A stretch of DNA of 64,000 nt from Armigeres subalbatus (GCF_024139115.2 NC_085141.1:404305612-404369611); one strand, 5' to 3'; counted from the first letter of the stretch, positions 45,976 to 57,374 are shown. Made by a program: numbers and translations. Notes: a model not told the origin generated them from the letters alone.

Positions 45976-46310
45976 AACCAAACAAAGCCTAAAAACTATA
46001 AGGTGAAAAAGTTTAGAGTACAAATATAAGTCGGTACCCGAGCAGAAAAAATTGGCTCAATAATACCTAATTCTGTTATTGATACCATACTCCGTTATGA
46101 ACTACCCCCGCATAAGAAGTAAAATATCAAAGGAATAATACCAAAAATGTTTATGCACAATACTTAAGGCATAACATACTCAGTTATTGAATTGAATTTC
46201 AATACCAAATGCATTGTTCCACAAATATTCTGCATATAAGCTTTTGGTATTATTTTTTATTATTTTATTTCTTATGCAAGGCTAGTTCATATCAATTTCT
46301 GTTATCGAGG
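45976..46310. other. AT-rich noncoding spacer
   Basis: No feature recognised. Confidence 0.4.
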
Positions 46311-46689
46311 TCGTCGCTCCGGTTGTATGACATTCGCCAGAAAGTCATTTGCCAGAAGACCTTTTGCCAGAATGGACTATTCCCCAGAAAGTCGTATGCC
46401 AGAATGCACCATTCCCCAGAAAGCCATTCGCCAGAATGTACCATTCCCCAGAATGGACCATTCCCCAGAATTGGTCATCATCTATTTGCCATGCACGCGT
46501 TTGCCCAGTATGCGCAATAATTCTTAACGCCATAAACTTTTGGCAATACTATGAACAGCGGTTAAATAGAGGGTCATTTGGCATAAGGGACATTTTTTAT
46601 AATTTTGCTTTGTTGTTGTCGATAATAGAATTGAAAATACCTAATCTGTATATAAGACGTATGCATACATAAGCCGAGTATAGCAGCTT

Positions 46690-47860
46690 GCCTGGATTAA
46701 GGCAAAATGGCGGATGTGATCATTTCTTTCAAATAGGTGTTTGCCCGGATTAAGGCAATGGTGGATGTGACTCCTTCTTTTAAAATAGGCGCTTGCTCGG
46801 ATTAACGCAATGGTTGATGTAATTCCTTCTTTAAAAGTAGGCGCTTGCCCGGATTAAGACAATGGTGGATATGATCCCTTCTTTAAAAGCAGACGCTTGC
46901 TTGGATTGAGGCAACGGTGGATGTGAACCCTTCTTTTCTTCTTCTTTTCTTCAAAAGAAGGCGCTTGTCCGAATAAAGGCAATGGTGAATGTGATAACTT
47001 CTTTGAAATTAGGCGCTTGCCCGGATTAAGGCAATGGTTGATGTGAACCCTTCTTTAAAAATAAGCGTTTGCTAGGATTAAAACAATGGTGCATATGATA
47101 CCTTCTTTGAAAGTAGGTGCTTGCCCGGATTAAGGCAATGGTGGATGTGAACCCTTCTTTAAAAATAGGTGTTTGCCAAGATTAAGGCAATGGTCGATAT
47201 GATACCTTCTTCAAAAGAAGACGCTTTTCCAGATAAGGGTAATTGTGCATCTAATTCATTCTTTAAAAGAAGGCGCTTGCTCGGACTAAGGCAATGGTGG
47301 ATGTGGTCGCTTCTTTAAAAGTAGGCGTTTGCCACAAATGAAGCAATGGTGGATGTGATTCCTTCTTTAAAAGTAGGCGCTTGTCCGAATTAAAGCAAGG
47401 GTGGATGTGATCCCTTCTTTGCAAATATTGCAAAAAATTGCGGTGATTGGTGGATATGATACATTTCTTAAAAAAAGGTGCTTGCTCCGATTAAGGCAAG
47501 GATAGATGTTATCCCGGTGTCCTCCTTAGCCTAGCGATAAGATGCGCGGCTATAAAGCAAGACCATGCTGAGGGTGACTGGGTTCGATTCCCGGTGCCGG
47601 TCTAGGTAATTTTCGGTTTGGAAATTGTCTTGACTTCCCCGAGGCATAATAGTATCATCGTGTTAGCCTCATGATATACGAATGCAACAATGGTAACTTG
47701 ACTTAGAAACCTCACGGTTAATAACTGTGGAAGTTCTGAATGAACACTAAGCAGCGAGGCGGCTATGTCCCAGTGGGGATGTAATGCCAATGAAAAAGAA
47801 GAAGATGTTATCCCTTCTTTAAACGTAGGTGGTTGCCCATGTCCGTTGTTGAATATGTCA
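46690..47860 (-). repeat. 52-bp satellite, reverse orientation
   Basis: Units such as GGCGCTTGCCCGGATTAAGG and CAATGGTGGATGTGATCCC with TTCTTTAAAAGTAG repeat about every 52-55 bp. They are the reverse complement of the array at 17985-19331. The SINE at 47516-47803 interrupts them. Confidence 0.9.
47516..47803 (+). mobile_element. Full-length Feilai-like SINE
   Basis: The 288-bp element starts GGTGTCCTCC and has a tRNA-like head with a Pol III A box TAGCCTAGCGA (47526-47536) and B box GGTTCGATTCC (47581-47591). A tRNA-unrelated body follows, and it ends in AAGAAGAA triplets. The 11-bp target duplication GATGTTATCCC is intact on both sides (47505-47515 and 47804-47814) and lies in a satellite unit, so the insertion is later than the satellite array. 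The three-part layout is that described for Feilai. Confidence 0.9.
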
Positions 47861-48440
47861 ATTGTGGATATGATTTCTTTTTTTAGACATTTTGCTTAGA
47901 CTTGTAGATATAACTTCTTCAATGAAATTAAATGGCGTCTTGTATGACTTAAAATGATATTATCCAATTGTAGATATGATTTCATTTTTGAAATGAAGTC
48001 TGCGTCTGGAATGAGACGAAGAAATATGATATCCATTCGTTAACAGTTTGTTTGTATTAGACAAATATGTTTTTTTTTGATAAATAGTATCCACCTTTCT
48101 GAAAATTGTTCAATATGTTGAATAATCCCTTTTATGAAAATTAATTATACCGCAAATCCCTTTATTAATAAATAATGCCAAATCCACGTTATGCAAAATT
48201 ACCTTCTTTATATAATTTGTTTCTATTCTTTAGCCATCAATAACAATTGGAATTTCCAGTTTTACTATTTCTGGGGAATGGTGCATTCTGGCAAATTACA
48301 TTCTGGCAAATGGTCTATTCTGGGGAATGGCTTTCTGGCATATGGTCCATTCTGGCAAATGGGTTTCTGGCAAAAACCATTCTGGCAAATTGATTCTGGC
48401 AAATGGTTTTCTGGCAAATGTCATACAATCGTCGCTCCAG

Positions 48441-48593
48441 CTCGGGTATTAACGCAATACTGTTGTGCGTGGTTTTTTTTTTTGACAAATCGGGTGCTAC
48501 TTCTTAACATTTTGAAACAGGAAACAGGAATTCGAGCATCTAGTTGATATTTGGTTGGCATCTTTCTATTTCAAATTTGATATGTTTTTCGTG
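48441..48593. other. Noncoding spacer
   Basis: No feature recognised. Confidence 0.4.
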
Positions 48594-48595
48594 TA

Positions 48596-49095
48596 GGGCA
48601 AAAGATCCAATAGTCGTGGGTGCTCCTATAGTTGCGGTAGTGTTATTTTAACAAAATTTACGTATTTAACGCAGCAACCCATATTGTCTATCAATTTGTT
48701 GACCTGTCATTACTCGAAATAAAAGAAAACAGATAAGAAAATCCCTCCTCCGGTAAAGTATCTCTAAATTACCTTATCTTTTTCTCGGCTTTGCACCAAT
48801 AGTGGCGGTAGTGTTCCAATAGTTGCGAGTCCCATAAGAAAACAATGGGACTCGTAACTATAGGAACTCAAATTAAAAAATACCGCAACTAATGGAACAC
48901 CGCACCAATAATTGGAGGTATCATTTTAGATAACAATAATGGTTTCTGCAGCATTTGGAATACTTTTCGTTTAAAATATAATTGATGAGCTGTTGGATAA
49001 GTACTTAAGGTAAGCGACATGAAATATAGATGTGGTGTAAGCAAAGAAACAGTGGTGGAACGTACTTAGTTCCTCCACTATTGGATCTTTTACCC
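48596..49095. mobile_element. 500-bp inverted-repeat element with TA target
   Basis: The ends are GGGCAAAAGATCCAATAGT and, in complement, GGGTAAAAGATCCAATAGT. TA flanks both (48594-48595 and 49096-49097). The interior repeats short phrases such as CCAATAGTTGCG and contains an inner palindrome near 48827-48857 (GAGTCCCAT..ATGGGACTC). It is noncoding. Confidence 0.8.
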
Positions 49096-49097
49096 TA

Positions 49098-50980
49098 GTT
49101 ATTTTAGAAGATCAAAAATCCAAAGTAGCCCTCGGAGTCGATAGACGACCATTCGCAAAATTTTGCTACTTATTCAACATCTTCATTTTCAGGGATAATA
49201 GTTTTTATCATTAATCTCTTGAAAGCAAGAAGCAAATATTCACAATTTCAAAAAGGAAAAAACTGTGCTGATGACACTTCAGATTATATATTTTACTAGT
49301 GAAAGAAACCCAGCGTTGCCCTGGTGTTGCAAATGTCACAATGAACTATTTTCAGCACCGCACTCTTGATCAATTTCCGTGCTTTTTTTTGCTTTCCTTA
49401 ACAGCTGACCCAAAATTGTATTCCAATATTTTTTTTTTACATTGCCCCGTTAAATTCATCGACGTTTTGCATATACAAACCTTGCGGATCCCAAAACAAA
49501 TCGATTAGTGAAAAAATCTTGCAAATCGGTCAACCCGTTCGCGAGTTAAATCGTCAGGAAGGAAACCTCAACTCGTTTTTATTATATAGAAGATATGGAG
49601 TTTTCTAAAAATTATGTTTTTTCACAACATTTCCTTCGGTTTCCCACAGTTTTCGGAAGTGCTACAAAATGCAATAGCACCAGGTGGATTTGGACCATTC
49701 TCTCCTACTACACTTTCGCCTCTAATAAGTCCAGAAAATATACAAATCAAGTTTTTTACCGGCATTTATTATTAGCATCTACCTTCTTTTTCTTGAATGG
49801 CTCTACCTTCCTTCTGGATTTTGGCGTGCTTTTTAACTTGGGTTCTTTGTGCATTTCCACGGTTGTGAATTGAAAGCTTCTCTATGCGTGCCACTGCATG
49901 AATAAATGTATCTTGTGTGGCATAATAAATGGAAACCCACCCGAAATCCTCCTTGACCGAAAAATTCAACACAATCATCTAATGATTCAGCATAAATTTT
50001 GCAACGAAACAACTGTTAAATCTACAAACTGGGTTTTTCAGAATTCGTGAATAAATTTACGTTTAATGAATCCAGTTTAATCACAGTTCATAAAAATATC
50101 ACAGTATTGGACAATGGTAGTGCGCCAAAGTTATATGTAAGTTATACGAATTGTTTTCATGTAGTTTGACACAAAACGAATAAGATTTTTTTGTCATTAA
50201 TACGGATCAAGCATAGAATTGTTAATCTGATTAAAGTAGAATCGTAAATAATTTAATCGGATAGGCTGTTGGTGCAACCGCTATCGATAAAATTAGTATT
50301 TGAAGGCAATGAAAAACAAGAAATATATTCCAACTTAATCATTTGGCTCGGACGAATGGTTTTTTTTGTGACCGAGACTGTATCTTATAATCAGGGAGGG
50401 TGAGAAAAATTGCTGGACCGAGACTATCACTGTCGCGGCTCCCCTTCCCATAGCATTAGATGTTGACCTATGTCGTTGGGCTTTAGATCAATTCATTTTT
50501 TACCGTCATGATAAAAACAGGCATTTAACCGTAAAGCACAAGAACTATTTAGCGTCGATATATCAATGACTTGCGGAATATTTCGATATATATAAACACC
50601 AATGTATGATCGCTAACTATTCATTTATCAAAAATCCACTGTAGCCAACAATTTGGCATATGTTGTTTTGCGTCCTGGATTGAATGGCGAAAGTATTTCA
50701 AACATGGAAAATTTCTCATACAAATTAGAATATTTTTACCATATCTCTCATATTATTTTTCTTCTATCATCTATCAGTATCCATCCATCCATCCATCTTG
50801 TATGAACTCTCTATTATTCGATATTGCAATTACCATTAAACAGGGATGTAATCCAGAGAAAATTGTGACAATCTATGACTTATTATCTTTGCTCTTATGA
50901 AATATAACATATCCTAAGAGGGGTTTTATCGCAAGCTGTATCGACAATGTACGGATTCGGGGGAATATGCTCAATGATAA
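49098..50980. other. AT-rich noncoding stretch
   Basis: No motif-bearing ORF. A CATCCATC run occurs near 50780. The sequence 49500-49595 (CGAGTTAAATCGTCAGGAAG) ahead of an AT-rich TTATATAGAAGAT end may be a LINE 3' tail, but I could not support it further. Confidence 0.4.
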
Positions 50981-50983
50981 ATA

Positions 50984-51260
50984 CCCAGATTAATCCACCT
51001 AGCGGTGATGGTGCCTTTCTCGTTTTTTTCGAGTGACTTTTTGTATGAAAAAAAAAATTGGCCATAACTTCCAAGCCCAAAGTCCGATCAACCCAATTTT
51101 AAATAGGAAACAATGGGACAGGATTCTGCGTCGAATGCAATTGTTGCGAGCAAATCGGTTAAGGATAAGTACCTTAAAAATGAGTCAGATTTATTTGTCC
51201 ACAGACATACACACACACACACACAGACATCACCTCAATTCGGCGAGCTGAGTCAATCGA
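50984..51260 (+). repeat. Hairpin-tailed repeat, 5' part only
   Basis: It starts CCCAGATTAATCCACCTAGC and runs through GGTGATGGTGCCTTTCTCG to a CACACACA stretch and GCGAGCTGAGTCAATCG. The terminal 100 bp with the hairpin, present in other copies, is missing. It lies about 250 bp upstream of the DM4/DM12 gene. Confidence 0.75.
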
Positions 51261-51503
51261 AGTTCAATTTTAAATTAATAAAGAAAATTACCACCAACCA
51301 ATCAATAAATCAACCAAATGATGATAATTGAAATTTTACAATATTTTTTTTAATTAATGTATTTTCTGGCATAAATGCATTCAGTCAGAACCAGGCTCTA
51401 TTTGGCTACCCGAATTTTCTATCCAGCAACAATATTGGCCTTTATAATTTCAAAATCGTCTGTTCAGTCACGATTGATGCCGGGTGCGGACAGCTAGTTT
51501 CAA

Positions 51504-51538
51504 TATAAGATTCGGTAAAACAGATTGGTCGGGCAGTG
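51504..51538 (+). promoter_or_regulatory. Candidate TATA and initiator for the DM4/DM12 gene
   Basis: TATAAGA lies at 51504-51510 and an initiator-like GCAGTG at 51533-51538, close to the arthropod TCAGT consensus. The spacing from the first T to the initiator A is 31 bp, as expected for a TATA promoter. It would give a 5' UTR of about 39 nt before ATG 51574. Both motifs are short, so this is a prediction. Confidence 0.45.
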
Positions 51539-51573
51539 AGGTGAAACTTGCGTGTCAATCAAACGAAGCAGTA

Positions 51574-52356
51574 ATGAAAGTGCTGTGCATACTAGTTTTT
51601 GTTGCAATCCACGAGGTATCCAGTTGTACAACCAATACTGCTAATGGCAACGTGGTGCATAATCAGAATCAAACTTCGGTTGAACAGAAGTTGTCAAGAA
51701 AAAAAAGATTTTTGTTGTTTCCTCCAGGCGGTGCCGTTACGGTGAGCTCGAAATGCATTGAACAACTATTAAGTCTATTTGAACTAAACTTCTCTTTCGA
51801 TACAGCTAAGCGCTGGCTTCAACAAATATTTCGATTTTTTCAAGGGCCGGAGTCAATATGAATTTGTAACCATGGGCATATCATACCCTCTCCCGGATTA
51901 TTCGTTCCGAATAACGCAACACAAATTAGGCGAAGTATATTGGCCGGAGAGTGGACCGATTTTACCTCCCCCAACGCCGCCTACGACACCCAATCCTGTC
52001 TCACCGATAACATCACTGGATTACCCTCAGCATGACCACCACGAACACGACTTATCAGAAATGGAACTGCAAGCATATCTTAGTGATCATCCTGACGCGT
52101 GGGTACCTCCGGACCAATCCGATCGGTTCCCTCGCGATTCCTCCAAACCATACAAGCAACGAAGCACAATTCCGAAAAATGAGTGTGACAATCGGCGCTG
52201 CCAATACAATTTCCACGGAGGGACATCCGAGGGCGGTGTGATCGATGGCGTAGAAGACAGACACAATATCAACCAGCACCGTGATTGGGAACATTTCTAT
52301 CACTACCGGGAACGGCGAGATTTGTATCATACCATTAAAAACGTGATTGGCGAAAG
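51574..52356 (+). CDS. Secreted DM4/DM12-family protein, exons 1 and 2 (partial)
   Basis: Exon 1 is 51574-51741: ATG, a signal peptide (MKVLCILVFVAIHEVSS) and then the family signature SRKKRFLLFPPGGAV, a basic RKKR site followed by LLFPPGG. The donor ACG|GTGAGC is at 51742. Exon 2 starts at 51845 after TTTTTTCAAG, is in phase 0 with exon 1, and continues YEFVTMGISYPLPDYSFR, a proline-rich stretch and a C-terminal segment HYRERRDLYHTIKNVIGER. It ends at the donor AAAG|GTACGT (52357). The 103-bp intron has a pyrimidine-rich 3' end, and reading through it would give a stop. The R-DLYxxI segment and RKKRFLLFPP are the hallmarks of the DM4/DM12 family, whose members are mostly secreted proteins of unknown function. 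The expected last exon with the conserved cysteines is not found in the window. Confidence 0.8.
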
Positions 52357-52482
52357 GTACGTAATTTTCTGTGACTTTCTATTGTGTGTGAGAGCCAGCC
52401 GTGAAGGTTACTTTCCAACTCAAATATTCAAGTGATGGCAGCAAAATGTTGTGTTAATATTTCGTGACCGATCTACACCAGG

Positions 52483-52581
52483 TATATGACATCATGAGTC
52501 TACGAGACTTTTATAAAAAGTTCGAATTTGGAGTAAAATGGTAGCCTTTCAGGTAGCCTGTCTTGAACGAGAAAGGCAAAG
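52483..52581 (+). repeat. Hairpin-tailed repeat, 3' end only
   Basis: It contains ATGAGTCTACGAGAC, TTTGGAGTAAAATGGTAGCC and the imperfect hairpin GCCTTTCAGGTAG..GAACGAGAAAGGC, then AAAG. The next copy begins immediately at 52582. Confidence 0.75.
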
Positions 52582-53339
52582 CCCAAATTTATCCCCCAGT
52601 GGTGATGATGCCTTTCTTGATTGAATATGATGAATTCGAATAAATGTTGTAAATGCAGTGCTGATTGCCTACATTTTGGCGGTTAAAAGATTTGTTGCAA
52701 TTCTAGTACGCTGCTTATACGGTGATTATTTTTTTTTAACATTTCCAAGAACCCAAATCTGTCGTCACAATTTTTTACGGTCCTGAAAATTAAGTCGATT
52801 GTTCAACAAAAGTAAGCAAATGATTTATCATTGTTTTCTCCCCAATGCAAGTTATGGTTCGTATGACTCGTGATCTTGAAAAATTACTGAAAAAAGTACG
52901 TGGTTTCCAAAATGGCCGATTTCTGGCTTCTTTCCATAATCACCATAAAGGTTAATCAATTATGAGAGAAATGGGTTACTCCACGGCTAAAATGAATTAT
53001 GATTCGATGTGTGAATGTAAACAGTGTTTTTGTTGATTGAAAAATAGAAATATAATTCAAACTGAGTGATTTGAAGAAAAACAAAAACAAAAGTGTTCAA
53101 CTAGGAAATTCACTCTGTCGAATGCAGTTGCACTCGAATTGCTCAATTCCTTCTATATGAAACGCGTTTAAGAAACAAATCATTCATGGGCTACACACAC
53201 AGACAGATATGCGCTCAGTTTCTCGAGCAGAGTCGATTGGTATATAACACTATGGGTCTCCGAGCCTCCTATCAAAATTTGACTTTTGGAGTGAAACTAT
53301 AGCCTTCTGGTACAACTTTGTTGTACCAGAAAGGCAAAA
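52582..53339 (+). repeat. Hairpin-tailed repeat, full-length copy
   Basis: The 758-bp copy begins CCCAAATTTATCCCCCAGTG and ends GCCTTCTGGTACAAC, a 3-base loop, GTTGTACCAGAAAGGC and AAAA. The hairpin arms are 14-15 bp. It is noncoding. It stands head-to-tail between the copies at 52483 and 53340. The AAAA end with a stem-loop resembles SINE/LINE 3' ends, but no Pol III box was seen. The family name is unknown to me. Confidence 0.8.
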
Positions 53340-53443
53340 CCCAAATTTATCTCCCAGTGGTGATTATGTCTTTCGCGATTCAATATGTTGAATTCGAATT
53401 AGTATCGTAAATGCAACGTCAATTGCCTACATTTTGGCGGTTA
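53340..53443 (+). repeat. Hairpin-tailed repeat, 5' part only
   Basis: CCCAAATTTATCTCCCAGTG through CCTACATTTTGGCGGTTAA matches the first 100 bp of the copy at 52582. It follows the AAAA tail of that copy directly. Confidence 0.75.
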
Positions 53444-53765
53444 AGGTGAAGGTGGATTGAGTACCAAAAACAAAACTTTGAAAGTATTGGTTCCTAAAAA
53501 CATTTGATATACTGTATACTATTACATAGTATGGTGTTTCAAAAACTAACCCAGCTACGCCCATTTGATTCCGTCTCATGCTCCGAGTGTCCTCCTTTTC
53601 GGAGGACCTGAGCCGATTTGAACAAAAACTGACTGAGCGCAAGCCGTTTCAAACTTGTATGAAAACTAGTATGGGACACTGAAGCTTTCATTACACTGAT
53701 TACAGTGCCACCCCCTAAGCGCCGGCGAAACGGGAACCTACATTCCAGAGTCTCCATTGAACGAA
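53444..53765. other. Noncoding spacer
   Basis: Two overlapping reverse-strand ORFs (53427-53757) have no recognisable motif. Confidence 0.35.
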
Positions 53766-53769
53766 AACC

Positions 53770-53942
53770 GTACCTTAGGAAAGATCCATTAATTACGTAA
53801 ACTAAAAGTTTAACATTTTATACTCCGCTCTCCCCCCACATCACACTTTTTGTATGAAGCATCTGAAAGTTCTGTATGGATCGTCAAACTTCAGCCGAAC
53901 CACCCTCCCTCTCTAAACGATACGTTATGTATGGATGTTCCC
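53770..53942. mobile_element. Short MITE-like element, family copy 3
   Basis: It contains AGGAAAGATCCATTAATTAC, CACACTTTTTGTATGAAGCATC, TGTATGGATCGTC and GTATGGATGTTCCCTTAA, the same order as in 31798-31970. Confidence 0.65.
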
Positions 53943-54820
53943 TTAACCAATTGTTCCAACAATCGTTAATCGACCTTCCAACCTTGTCTTAGTTTTCGCG
54001 TAACTACCCACTCAAAATGCAACATAGCTGCTCCAGGTGCGAAAGATAACACTGGCTACATTGTTGAAGAAGCTTAATTATCATTCTCAGATTATCGTGA
54101 CTAAAGATTCACAACCTCGATTAAAATCTACTCCCAACTATTGGAACGACCATTCAATATGCGTTGTCGGTTGAGTGAAAGCTCTTCATCCAGTCATATG
54201 GTCTCCCCCCTCGCTAGCGCCCAATGGCAAAGTGCCACAATCAGTGTGCGTGTGTAAAAACTAACCCCCACTGTCTGGCAGTGATGTCATAGAAGAAAGC
54301 TGTCTGTTAGAACAGTAAGATTTAATCCGGGAGTTAGAAAGTGCTAGCTCTACTGTTACCCTAGTGACCCATTTCAGAATGCCTGGTATTGCATGTCCAT
54401 TCCGAGGTCACTCACTAACAGTAAGCCCTGCCTGATTATGCTACCGTTTATCAAATGGATAAAGGTGTCATAATTAAACTTCCGGATTCAACATAATTTA
54501 TCTTGAATCTAGCGCGCATATAGTTCAGTTTATTATATTTTTATTGAATAAATGTTTCTTACCATGTAGTGATGAACTTTATTTAATTTTAAAATCACGT
54601 TAACAAAGATATAAAAAAAAGTTTCTTACCATTTTTATGTTGCCCACGCTCAATTACTTGTATATCTCCTGTTTTCACTCTATTCATTACTCATGTTTAT
54701 TCATCCACTAATCCCAGGTTAATCCTCTGAAAAAGATTGCTTCAAAACATTATTTTATTTAGTTGAAGCTATTGATAATGACTTGACGTTTGCATTTAAA
54801 CAATCATAATTTTACTTTAT
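53943..54820. other. Noncoding stretch, nothing recognised
   Basis: No motif-bearing ORF. GTGCCACAATCAGTG at 54233 is shared with the LINE segment at 56596 but nothing else is. Confidence 0.4.
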
Positions 54821-55548
54821 TTTTTGCCTTTCTCGTACAACTAAGTTGTACCGAAAGGCTATCATTTCACTCCAAAATCGAACTTTTGATAGAAGTCCCG
54901 GAGACCCATAGTGTTATATACCATTCGACTCAGCTCGATGAGCTGAACAAATGTCTGTCTGTCCGTGTGTGCGTGTGTGTATGTGTGTGCCTGTGTGTGT
55001 GCACAAAATGCCATAAAAACATTAGCCAAATTTTCACATAGAAACTCTTAATCGATTTTCTTGCAACAAGTTGCATCCGACAGAGACTAAAACGCTGTTG
55101 ATCACTATTGAATTTCATAATAATTGCAAATTTCAAAAAATAGATAATATTAAAATAGTGATGAGACATAGTCACATAGAACAATAATGAGTTATGAAAA
55201 ATGCCTTGCATCTATGAATATTTTATCCGTGGCTTCCCATTAAGAGTTTCATCGTACTATAAAGATGCTCGTGTTGCACGCATTTAGGCGTAAGAATGCT
55301 CTTCGTTCAGTTTCATAGTACTATGTACATAGTACTAAATTGTCCGAAAGTCAAAATTCGAACATAGGAAATTCGAGAAACTTTTGGCAGCGCCATCTGT
55401 CGTCTACTAGTGTAAATTTTCTATCATAACATTAGACGGTGTAACTGTTTTGCCTTTCTTGTACATCATCGAGGTGTAAGCGTAAAGGCTACATTTATTA
55501 CCTTTTTACGCGAGAAAGGCGCCATCACCGCTAGGTGGATTAATCTGA
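54821..55548 (-). repeat. Hairpin-tailed repeat, full-length copy on reverse strand
   Basis: On the reverse strand it starts CTCAGATTAATCCACCTAGC (55548) and ends with GTACAACTTAGTTGTACGAG and AAAGGC followed by AAAAA (54821-54825). It includes a GT/CA microsatellite at 54964-55001. A second stem-loop-like block is at 55452-55490. This is the subfamily with the same start as 50984-51260. Confidence 0.8.
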
Positions 55549-55559
55549 GTTTTACTTCC

Positions 55560-56605
55560 AAATCTGTTTCAGATTCTTCCTCACTGCCAACTGTTTTGTA
55601 AATCTCTTCAGCCTACTTTCAGTTCTTCTCTATCCCTAGCCAAACTTAACCATTCTTTCTCTTTTGCATTTATCAATTTTTGAATCTTCCTTTAGTGTGT
55701 CATTCCATGTTTTGGCGGGCCTTCCTCTTTTCCTCTAACCGGTGTTACACATTTTCTGCGCTACTTTCAATGGATGCCCTCCATGCCCAATACTTAATTC
55801 TCATGCTGATATTCCATCCAGTAATTTGGATACTCTAATTCTTCCTTTCGGTCTCCCCTACAATATTTCAACATTTCTTTCAGTATCTGCACCTCGTATC
55901 TATTCATAGAACTCCTGTGTCTTTCGATCAATGCTGCTGTCTTGAGCCCGTATGTGATAATGGGGAATATTTTCAGTCTTATACATTCTCTGGGCTACCT
56001 TCCACTGTGGTTTGAATTTTCTTAAAAATTTGATAATTATTTTCCTGCTACCTGATTGCTTGCAACTTTTTCTTGTATCTTGCGGTCTATTTAATGTTTC
56101 TGTCAAATATGTATCTAGATATTTCAAATTGTCTCCTCATTGTTCATTTTAATCTTTTTAGGTATGTTCCTATCTGATTTTGGTTCCCAGATTTTCACTT
56201 TTTCTCGTTAAATTCTAGACCTACTTTTCTCAGCTCTTCTTTAAAAAAAAATTATTACTTTTTTGCGTCTTCTACTTTTTCCGCTTTCTTTAGTACATCG
56301 TCTGCGAAAACTACTATCACTGGTAATTCATCATTGTTGTCATCTAACATATTAATCCTATGCCATCTCTTTTTTGATTCCCTAAGAACTTTTTGTAGTA
56401 TGAGGATGAATATATACGGGGCTAACGGGCATCCCTGTTTTATGCCTTTTGCTTTAATTTTTTCCTCCGTACAGACTCCGGTCCACAGTATGCAAGTATT
56501 TTCGGCATTTAGAGCTTGCATTACTCGGTTTGTGATGTGTTGCGGAACTAAAAGCTCTTTCAAATTTGTTGGTACCGTTGTCACATCTACAGTGAAGTGC
56601 CACAA
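55560..56605 (-). pseudogene. Non-LTR retrotransposon RT fragment, reverse strand (copy 1)
   Basis: The reverse strand encodes an RT fragment (56255-56605) with GIKQGCPLAPYIFILILQKV, the motif-B QGCPLxP region, and LPVIVVFADD, the catalytic motif C. Further down, in other frames, are a GLKTAALIERH-like and MNRYEVQILKEMLKY segment (about 55850-55960). Several stops and frameshifts are present. A diverged second copy of the 56255-56590 part lies at 61380-62170. The clade is not certain. It is inactive. Confidence 0.7.
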
Positions 56606-57330
56606 TCAGTGCCAAAATGTAAAATTCAGCCTCTCCATACCAACACTTATACAAACCTGGATCGAACTGTGCAGTGTGCATGGTAAGCCCCGGTAATAGA
56701 CAAAACGTGGTGGAGCAAAGCAAAATCAATTTTTTTAACCACCCTAATTATTAGTTAGCCACCATTAGCTGCCACCGGCATGGGTGTTTACAGTCTTTCC
56801 GCGTTAAGTTTTCAACTTGTTTTTGTCGGCAAAAAAACAGCAGTTTATATTAAGTTTTTGCATCAAACAAGTGACTGATTTCAAAAAGTGAAAATAGATC
56901 TCCATCTGATCAACATTTCTGGCTACTCTGGTCAGGGTAAGTTTGCAAAAATTTGTATTTACAATGCCCTTTGCGAAGAAGTGAAGTGCAGTGATAAAAC
57001 AACCAAATCGCGATGAGCTTCTAAATTGGCACGAAACTGCTGATTTCTGCAATAATGCGAGCCGAAGTACGTAGGACTCGTTGAAGAAATATGTTCACGG
57101 GCATCAATTCAATATAGGTACGATGCACACTGCACAGGTTAGTAATTTGAATATTAAACTTTCGTTAGACACTATTAGATGCATTCGAATATTGGTGGGA
57201 GAGGGGAGGTGCGGTTGACTGCCATCGTGGCACTCTTGCAACTATGTCCTTAATTGAGCGAGAAAATTTATCTCAAACCCATACCAATACACCCTGGTAT
57301 CAGTCATTGGAGCCTGGATGCTGCGGATAG
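56590..57330. repeat. Duplicated noncoding segment, copy 1
   Basis: From CCTCTCCATACCAACACTTA (about 56630) to ATACACCCTGGTATCAGTCA (about 57300) this matches 62175-62870 with scattered changes. Shared landmarks include GGTAAGCCCCGGTAATAGAC, CAAGTGACTGATTTCAAAAA and CGTTAGACACTATTAGATGC. It is joined to the RT fragment in both copies, so the whole block was copied as one unit. Confidence 0.8.
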
Positions 57331-57374
57331 AGAAAAGATATTTTAGTTACTACCCCATAAAACATTTGACAGAT

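Larger units (their letters stand above)
46563..48207. mobile_element. Nested foldback copy related to 17681-20075
   Basis: The left end is GGGTCATTTGGCATAAGGGA and the right end is the decayed AATGCCAAATCCACGTTATG. Between them lies the same 52-bp satellite as in the first foldback element, here reversed. The terminal arrays are reduced to one or two units. No target duplication was found for this inner copy. Confidence 0.6.
46323..48428. mobile_element. Foldback element with CATTCTGGCAAATGG arrays (MULE-like)
   Basis: The inverted ends start TTGTATGACATTCGCCAGAA at 46323 and, in complement, TTGTATGACATTTGCCAGAA at 48428. Each end is an array of units such as GCCAGAATGGACCATTCCCC (left 46330-46475; right 48265-48420). 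Direct repeats TCGTCGCTCCGG and TCGTCGCTCCAG abut the ends (46311-46322 and 48429-48440), giving a duplication of 8-12 bp depending on where the end is placed, as for Mutator-like elements. A second foldback copy with ATTTGGCATAA ends (about 46563-48207), its satellite and a SINE are nested inside. Confidence 0.75.

Noticed and set aside
52357..52435. Continuation of the DM4/DM12 reading frame to the stop at 52435
   Set aside because: The sequence after 52356 starts with a strong donor GTACGT and loses similarity to the family, so it is read as intron.
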